Below, piece by piece: positions 6,889 through 9,754 of a stretch of DNA of 9,754 nt. The stretch covers positions 1-9,754 of the forward strand of contig QULU01000077.1 of NCBI GenBank assembly GCA_003481775.1, written 5' to 3'. The DNA comes from Clostridiaceae bacterium OM02-2AC (GTDB taxonomy: Bacteria; Bacillota_I; Bacilli_A; Erysipelotrichales; Erysipelotrichaceae). The position numbers were made by a program, and so were the translations under genes. How positions within the stretch are numbered: the first letter of the stretch is position 1; each line of letters opens with the position of its first letter. Under the pieces are notes generated by a model. The model saw only the letters and a program-made list of their open reading frames with translations. It did no database searches and was not told the DNA's origin.

Positions 6889-7160
6889 ATCTGTTGTAGA
6901 AGTCGGCAGAGAAACGGAACTGATGTCATCTCCTGGTAGAAAGGAGATGATGTTTATGGAATTTTTAATTTTGTAAATATAATCTTATTGATTATCAGGA
7001 CTCTTATTGAGTTATATAAAACTTCTAAGAAGTAAGATATGATTCATATTAGTTTTTTGGTTTTCATAAGTATCAGTTCAAATTACAGTTCTTATCTCAA
7101 AAATCCTTGAGATGTATAGACTGTAATCGCTACTCTGTCGACTTCTACAACAGATTTTTT
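6889..7160 (+). ncRNA. Structured RNA 1, type I toxin-mRNA-like, broken peptide frame
   Basis: Left arm 6891-6911 (CTGTTGTAGAAGTCGGCAGAG less one base in this 20-base extract) pairs with 7133-7153 over 21 positions, one being G-U; ATCTG at the left end extends it. Inside, CATCTCCT (6927-6934) pairs perfectly with AGGAGATG (6942-6949) and buries the Shine-Dalgarno sequence of the peptide frame. A nested 3' hairpin pairs ATTACAGT (7082-7089) with 7120-7127 and ATCTCAA (7094-7100) with 7107-7113. A T6 run follows the right arm. Foldback of 5' and 3' ends plus a hidden ribosome site is the layout of hok- and AapA-type toxin mRNAs. The ends and the promoter are not proven; no clear -10/-35 pair was seen. 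Confidence 0.6.
6956..7035 (+). pseudogene. Hydrophobic peptide frame 1, broken by a one-base loss
   Basis: From the ATG at 6956 the frame stops after MEFLIL. From 6973 the next frame reads VNIILLIIRTLIELYKTSKK and a stop, which matches the second copy in layout: a hydrophobic run, then YK and a Lys-rich tail. One extra T in the ATTTTG stretch would join them into a 26-residue peptide like the intact 27-residue peptide of structured RNA 2. AAGGAG lies upstream inside the hairpin. Either this copy is dead, which would fit loss of a toxic product, or the short T-run allows slippage; a sequencing error is also possible. Confidence 0.55.
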
Positions 7161-7178
7161 GTACCACTCACTGGTACA
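7160..7178. repeat. Palindrome copy 5 (inverted AGTGAGT variant)
   Basis: TGTACCACTCACTGGTACA is the exact reverse complement of copy 4. It starts nine bases after the stop of the second HTH gene (minus strand) and abuts the T-run ending the first structured RNA (plus strand). Confidence 0.93.
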
Positions 7179-7187
7179 TATTTTGAA

Positions 7188-7412
7188 TTATGTATTTTTC
7201 TCTAGATTTTCAAGATCTATTTTAACCAATTCATCTAGACTTACATTTAACAATTCAGCAAGTTTTACTACTATCTCGATACGCACATTATTTTGATCAC
7301 CATTACTTACTATATTTATCGTTTCTGTACCACATTTGAGGAATGATCTGATATCTCGATAAGTAAGATTATTTTTCTTTTTTAAATAATTGAAGTTTTT
7401 TTGTAAATACAT
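7188..7412 (-). CDS. Cro/CI-type HTH regulator 2
   Basis: 74 residues; the ATG follows GAGG with seven bases between. It begins MYLQKNFNYLKKKNNLTYRD, has an XRE-like HTH at about 16-42, and ends with RIEIVVKLAELLNVSLDELV. The protein is a gapless paralogue of HTH regulator 1, about half identical, with the recognition helix (SFLKCGTETINIVS) replaced. That suggests the two bind different operators. A perfect 20-base inverted repeat, ATGAACAA-GTAA-TTGTTCAT, lies about 35 bases upstream between this gene and the divergent structured RNA 2 and is its best candidate operator. It lies between palindrome copies 5 and 6, with copy 5 nine bases past its stop. Confidence 0.87.
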   Translation of the reverse strand: MYLQKNFNYLKKKNNLTYRDIRSFLKCGTETINIVSNGDQNNVRIEIVVKLAELLNVSLDELVKIDLENLEKNT

Positions 7413-7443
7413 TTAAAATCCTCACTTTCCATGATATATTTTC

Positions 7444-7467
7444 TATAATGAACAAGTAATTGTTCAT
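7444..7467 (+). promoter_or_regulatory. -10 box with overlapping operator for structured RNA 2
   Basis: TATAAT (7444-7449) is a perfect -10 box pointing into structured RNA 2; the -35 region is poor. The perfect inverted repeat ATGAACAAGTAATTGTTCAT (7448-7467) overlaps it and the expected start site near 7457, the place where a bound repressor blocks transcription. HTH regulator 2, divergent and adjacent, is the likely ligand. Confidence 0.6.
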
Positions 7468-7468
7468 T

Positions 7469-7725
7469 TCTGCTGTTACAGTCGGCAGGGAATCTGGACA
7501 GATATCGTCTCCTGTAGAAAGGAGCCGATGATTATGGAATATTTTGATTACATAATTAAGATCTTAACAATAGTTTCTAGTATTCTCGCGATTTATAAAT
7601 CTTATAAAGATTTATAATCTCGGTAGTAATGATTCTCGTTGAGGCTCTGTCCATTTCCATAGCACTTATTTTACAGAAGATGAGGCTATGGTGATTTTCT
7701 GCCGACTGCAACAGCAGATTTTTTT
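7469..7725 (+). ncRNA. Structured RNA 2, type I toxin-mRNA-like, intact peptide frame
   Basis: CTGCTGTTACAGTCGGCAG (7470-7488) pairs with 7699-7717 at 18 of 19 positions, and G-U and A-U pairs extend the stem inward over GGAATC. CGTCTCCT (7506-7513) pairs with AGGAGCCG (7520-7527), one mismatch, hiding the Shine-Dalgarno sequence of the 27-residue peptide. CCATAGC (7657-7663) and GCTATGG (7685-7691) form a 3' hairpin. A T7 run (7719-7725) ends the unit. Compared with structured RNA 1, three pairs of the closing stem (fourth, eighth and tenth positions) changed on both sides, so pairing has been kept. Termini are inferred from the -10 box and the T-run. Confidence 0.68.
7534..7617 (+). CDS. 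27-residue hydrophobic, type I toxin-like peptide
   Basis: Reads MEYFDYIIKILTIVSSILAI then YKSYKDL. It has one membrane-spanning stretch with a charged, Lys-containing C-terminus, the size and shape of type I toxins and holin-like peptides of Firmicutes. AAGGAG (7519-7524) lies nine bases upstream and is held in a hairpin. An in-frame ATG at 7528 is too close to the ribosome site. The frame lies antisense to any minus-strand read-through from the sortase side, which could supply an antisense RNA. The divergent HTH gene may repress it. Toxicity is inference; I do not recognise a named family. Confidence 0.6.
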   Translation: MEYFDYIIKILTIVSSILAIYKSYKDL

Positions 7726-7743
7726 GTACCACTCACTGATACA
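7725..7743. repeat. Palindrome copy 6 (inverted, one further change)
   Basis: TGTACCACTCACTGATACA: as copy 5 with a G-to-A change in one arm. It begins 16 bases after the minus-strand stop of the broken membrane protein gene and abuts the T-run of the second structured RNA. Confidence 0.9.
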
Positions 7744-7759
7744 CTTGATCTTTCGTTGT

Positions 7760-8339
7760 TTACTGAGATATAGAGGAATATGGATAAACGATAGGTTCCA
7801 TAGCTTTCGACAGAGATTTACATATCGAAAATAGAAGGAAGATAAGGAATATATGATAAAGGATATCTGTGTTTCCGATATCTGCTATGAATAGATATAT
7901 GACACCACTGATCGGCAGGTAGGGGAGCATACGAAGGTATTTATCTATATTGATAGATTTCTTTTTACACATCCACCTCGTGCATTCAATATCGACGATG
8001 ATCACAGTGAAGCAAGCAAACAACGCAAAGCAAACAAACAACGCACGACAGCCTTCGAATGAGAACATGTATTTTTCTTTGCCGAATGGTGGGTCCATGA
8101 CGATCTGCCACATGATCTTCATGAGCAGATAATTCATCGCAAGGTGTGTGATCGTTTTGCTTATATTGACCATATGCAAAGCAACTTTATATTTTCTTCT
8201 TTTCCTTTCAGATATCTGAGTGATCAGCTCTTTTCGGTCCTCTGCGTATAGCTCTCGTACGATAGTGGCCACATTGATCGCTACACTTACGATTGCTTTT
8301 TTTTATCCTGCAGGATATATCCGTTCTGCGATTTTTCAT
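7760..8339 (-). pseudogene. Multi-pass membrane protein, frame broken at an A8 tract
   Basis: The ATG at 8339 has AAGGAGG four bases upstream and reads MKNRRTDISCRIKK up to eight As (plus-strand T8, 8297-8304), then goes out of frame to a stop. The frame after the tract is open for over 170 residues to 7760. With seven As the two join into 192 residues. Read from the downstream frame, it has a basic, helical N-terminal part (ERKRRKYK), hydrophobic segments near FEGCRALFVCFALFACFTVI, PYLPISGVIYLFIADIG and YHIFLIFLLFSICKSL, and basic loops between, so three or four membrane passes. A GTG at 8272 could start a shorter form but has no ribosome site. No family is recognised. It is the cassette between palindrome copies 6 and 7. 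The break may be mutation, slippage control or sequencing error. Confidence 0.6.
8297..8304 (-). repeat. Homopolymer A8 (T8 on plus strand) that sets the frame
   Basis: The run lies about 14 codons into the membrane protein gene and separates its ribosome-site start from its long open frame. Seven As restore the frame; eight do not. Tracts of this length in 5' coding regions are known sites of replication or transcription slippage. Confidence 0.75.
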
Positions 8340-8376
8340 TTTTCCTCCTTATGTGTTTCCATGTTGTGCACGACCT

Positions 8377-8395
8377 TGTACCAGTGACTGGTACA
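8377..8395. repeat. Palindrome copy 7
   Basis: Consensus TGTACCAGTGACTGGTACA, nine bases after the sortase stop codon and 26 bases before the ribosome site of the broken membrane protein gene. It marks the right boundary of the palindrome-divided region; I found no copy further right in the window. Confidence 0.95.
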
Positions 8396-8404
8396 CTACC
8401 AAAT

Positions 8405-9253
8405 CTACCTTTTATTTCCTGGATTTAGAGGACTCCGGCGGGATGTGGTCTTTAATGTCAGAACACTTGCCTGAGAACTTTGAAGTTTGGGAACCAGTTT
8501 TGCATGCAACAGATATCGCAGCTCGTCCGGCTGCCCATTCCGTTCATAGGAGCAGGTACTCAAAGAGATGATACGATCACGCCTCTTAACGGAGACCTTT
8601 CGCTTGAAATCCGAAAGCTCCTTTACCATATCCACATAGCCTTTGAAGTCTGCATCATCCGCATACTGCAGCCGATAGGAAGCACTTGTTGCGGCCGTTG
8701 TATACATACTGAAGATTTCACAGCGGTAATTCTGCTTCTCCGTAAAAATATAAAGATACGGATGCTTTTCAAAAAATGTCTGCTCCTTAAAATTCTCCAG
8801 CTCGGCAAACATGGTCCCATGCTTTACATTGTGTCCGTAGATGGTGGTATTTCTATCCTGAAAGGAAGCATCTACGCCGGCATCCATAAAAATAGAACCG
8901 GCATAATTTTCCTTTTTTTCAAAAGTGTGATTCAGATAATAGGAATTATCGCTCCCCTGTACGATTGGATAAGATATATCTGTATCGGGAATCAAAATCC
9001 AGCCGACAACATCCGGGTTTTTCTTCTTCAACGCCTTCCAGTCGATTGTAAAATTTTCCTTTTCCAGATTCTTCGGAACCTTGGCAACCTCCTGTACCGC
9101 ATCCTTTTCCTTTCGCTCCTGATAATTCAGAAAGTAAATACTGATCAGCTTACAGGCAGAAATCATAAATACGACAATGGATAAAAGGAATAAAAAGCCA
9201 TATATGATTTTTTTAACCTCAAATATCGATTTATATATTCGCATCATTGCCAT
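8405..9253 (-). CDS. Class B sortase
   Basis: 282 residues; sortases cleave an LPXTG-like signal and join the protein to wall or pilin. An N-terminal membrane helix at about 16-42 places the catalytic part outside. GWILIPDTDISYPIVQGSDN (84-103) and AGSIFMD (118-124) are class B hallmarks. Catalytic residues are H141 in YGHN, C234 in LSTCSYE and R246 in DELRYLLHAKL. Class B enzymes serve iron-acquisition proteins, some pili, and many integrative elements. The gene starts three bases after the upstream stop, so they are cotranscribed. After the last expected strand (near 254) a 28-residue Ser/Arg/Pro-rich tail runs to the stop nine bases before palindrome copy 7; such a tail is unusual and may be acquired sequence. 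The adhesin and pilin to the left are its likely substrates, by inference. Confidence 0.94.
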   Translation of the reverse strand: MAMMRIYKSIFEVKKIIYGFLFLLSIVVFMISACKLISIYFLNYQERKEKDAVQEVAKVPKNLEKENFTIDWKALKKKNPDVVGWILIPDTDISYPIVQGSDNSYYLNHTFEKKENYAGSIFMDAGVDASFQDRNTTIYGHNVKHGTMFAELENFKEQTFFEKHPYLYIFTEKQNYRCEIFSMYTTAATSASYRLQYADDADFKGYVDMVKELSDFKRKVSVKRRDRIISLSTCSYERNGQPDELRYLLHAKLVPKLQSSQASVLTLKTTSRRSPLNPGNKR

Positions 9254-9256
9254 TTC

Positions 9257-9754
9257 TTAATGATCATCTTTGATCTGATTTTCCTCGCATTCAAGTCCAA
9301 GTAATTCCATCAATGTATTGATTTCATCGCTGACCTTGAGATACTGTGCATATTCATTACGGAATTCGACGCCATGGAGTTTCGGCTCCAGTTTATCCAT
9401 GCTATTGACGATATCCGTCATGATATCCTCGATCGTTTCAACAGGGATCGTATCTGTTCTGCTGTCCCATGCTTCACTTTCTAAGGCTTCATCACCCTCT
9501 GTATCCTTCCTTTGATCTACATCCTCTATATCGATTTCTTGGATCTCATCGTATTCATCATAATACAGCTGCTTTTCGATCGGATGCTCTTGCACATGCT
9601 TTGCTTCTTTGTAGGATTCCACCGCTTTCTTACTGTAGGTATCATGTTCGTTCAGAAACCGGCGTTGTTCTTCTTCATCCAGATCGACCAGTGTCACAGC
9701 TGCATCAAGAGGCAGTTCTTCTTTCCGGATGCTCTCTCTGACTTCCTCTGATGC
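9257..9754 (-). CDS. C-terminal part of an acidic protein, possibly ParB-like
   Basis: The frame is open to the window edge, so the start is outside; a GTG at 9697 is not needed. 165 residues are visible. The first part, SEEVRESIRKEELPLDAAVT then LVDLDEEEQRRFLNE, resembles the helical DNA-binding region of ParB/Spo0J proteins, where a helix is followed by L-x-L-x-x-A and a Glu-Gln-rich stretch. The rest is very acidic (DEYDEIQEIDIEDVD) with no domain I recognise, ending in a helical LMELLGLECEENQIKDDH. ParB-like proteins and class B sortases are both carried by Tn1549-type conjugative elements, so the pair hints at such an element. The ParB call rests on a short, weak resemblance. Confidence 0.5.
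   Translation of the reverse strand, partial: ASEEVRESIRKEELPLDAAVTLVDLDEEEQRRFLNEHDTYSKKAVESYKEAKHVQEHPIEKQLYYDEYDEIQEIDIEDVDQRKDTEGDEALESEAWDSRTDTIPVETIEDIMTDIVNSMDKLEPKLHGVEFRNEYAQYLKVSDEINTLMELLGLECEENQIKDDH

Noticed and set aside
6889..7725. The two inverted-repeat units as MITEs or insertion sequences
   Set aside because: No transposase and no clear target duplication were seen. The T-runs after the right arms, the ribosome-site hairpins and the G-U pairs fit RNA structure better. MITE origin is not fully excluded.
5450..8395. The repeated palindromes as a CRISPR array
   Set aside because: Intervals range from 132 to 633 bases and contain genes, and the repeats alternate in orientation; there are no uniform spacers and no cas genes.
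8480..9184. Plus-strand open frame of 234 codons
   Set aside because: It is the shadow of the sortase gene, whose catalytic His, Cys and Arg motifs are clear on the minus strand.

Overview
The window looks like accessory DNA from a low-to-mid GC Firmicute, most likely a gut Erysipelotrichia or Clostridia relative. The reasons are strong AAGGAGG ribosome sites, LPXTG sorting, a class B sortase and Cna-B/thioester surface proteins. The assignment is inference only. Almost every real gene lies on the minus strand, so the region reads from right to left. Many long plus-strand open frames are shadows of these genes.

Right end (9754-8405): the C-terminal part of a possibly ParB-like protein is followed three bases later by a class B sortase. 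Left end (4204-1): a pilus-type surface operon. It holds a possible 15-residue leader peptide, an 833-residue thioester-domain adhesin with five Cna-B-like repeats and an LPETG signal, and an isopeptide-forming backbone pilin that overlaps it by ATGA and runs off the window. Between them (5307-4294) is an Ig-like lipoprotein with its own promoter and two terminators. The sortase is a good candidate for assembling or anchoring these proteins.

The middle (5400-8400) is the unusual part. Seven copies of a 19-bp near-palindrome, TGTACCAGTGACTGGTACA or close variants, cut it into six segments. Six of the seven copies lie 4 to 35 bases after the stop codon of a minus-strand gene, so each segment looks like a small gene cassette. 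From right to left these are: a membrane protein broken at an A8 tract; two paralogous modules, each a Cro/CI-type HTH gene plus a divergent structured RNA encoding a short hydrophobic peptide; a serine-recombinase-derived HTH protein without a catalytic domain, overlapping a 37-residue membrane peptide; a 36-residue membrane peptide; and a last segment with only weak small open frames.

The two structured RNAs (about 6889-7160 and 7469-7725, plus strand) each have a 5' to 3' closing stem, a hairpin hiding the Shine-Dalgarno sequence, a short hydrophobic ORF, a 3' hairpin and a U-run. Three base pairs in the closing stem changed on both sides between the copies. This is the plan of a type I toxin mRNA and is the strongest candidate here for an undescribed system. 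In the first copy the peptide frame is broken by one base. Functions in the middle region are inferred from sequence features alone.
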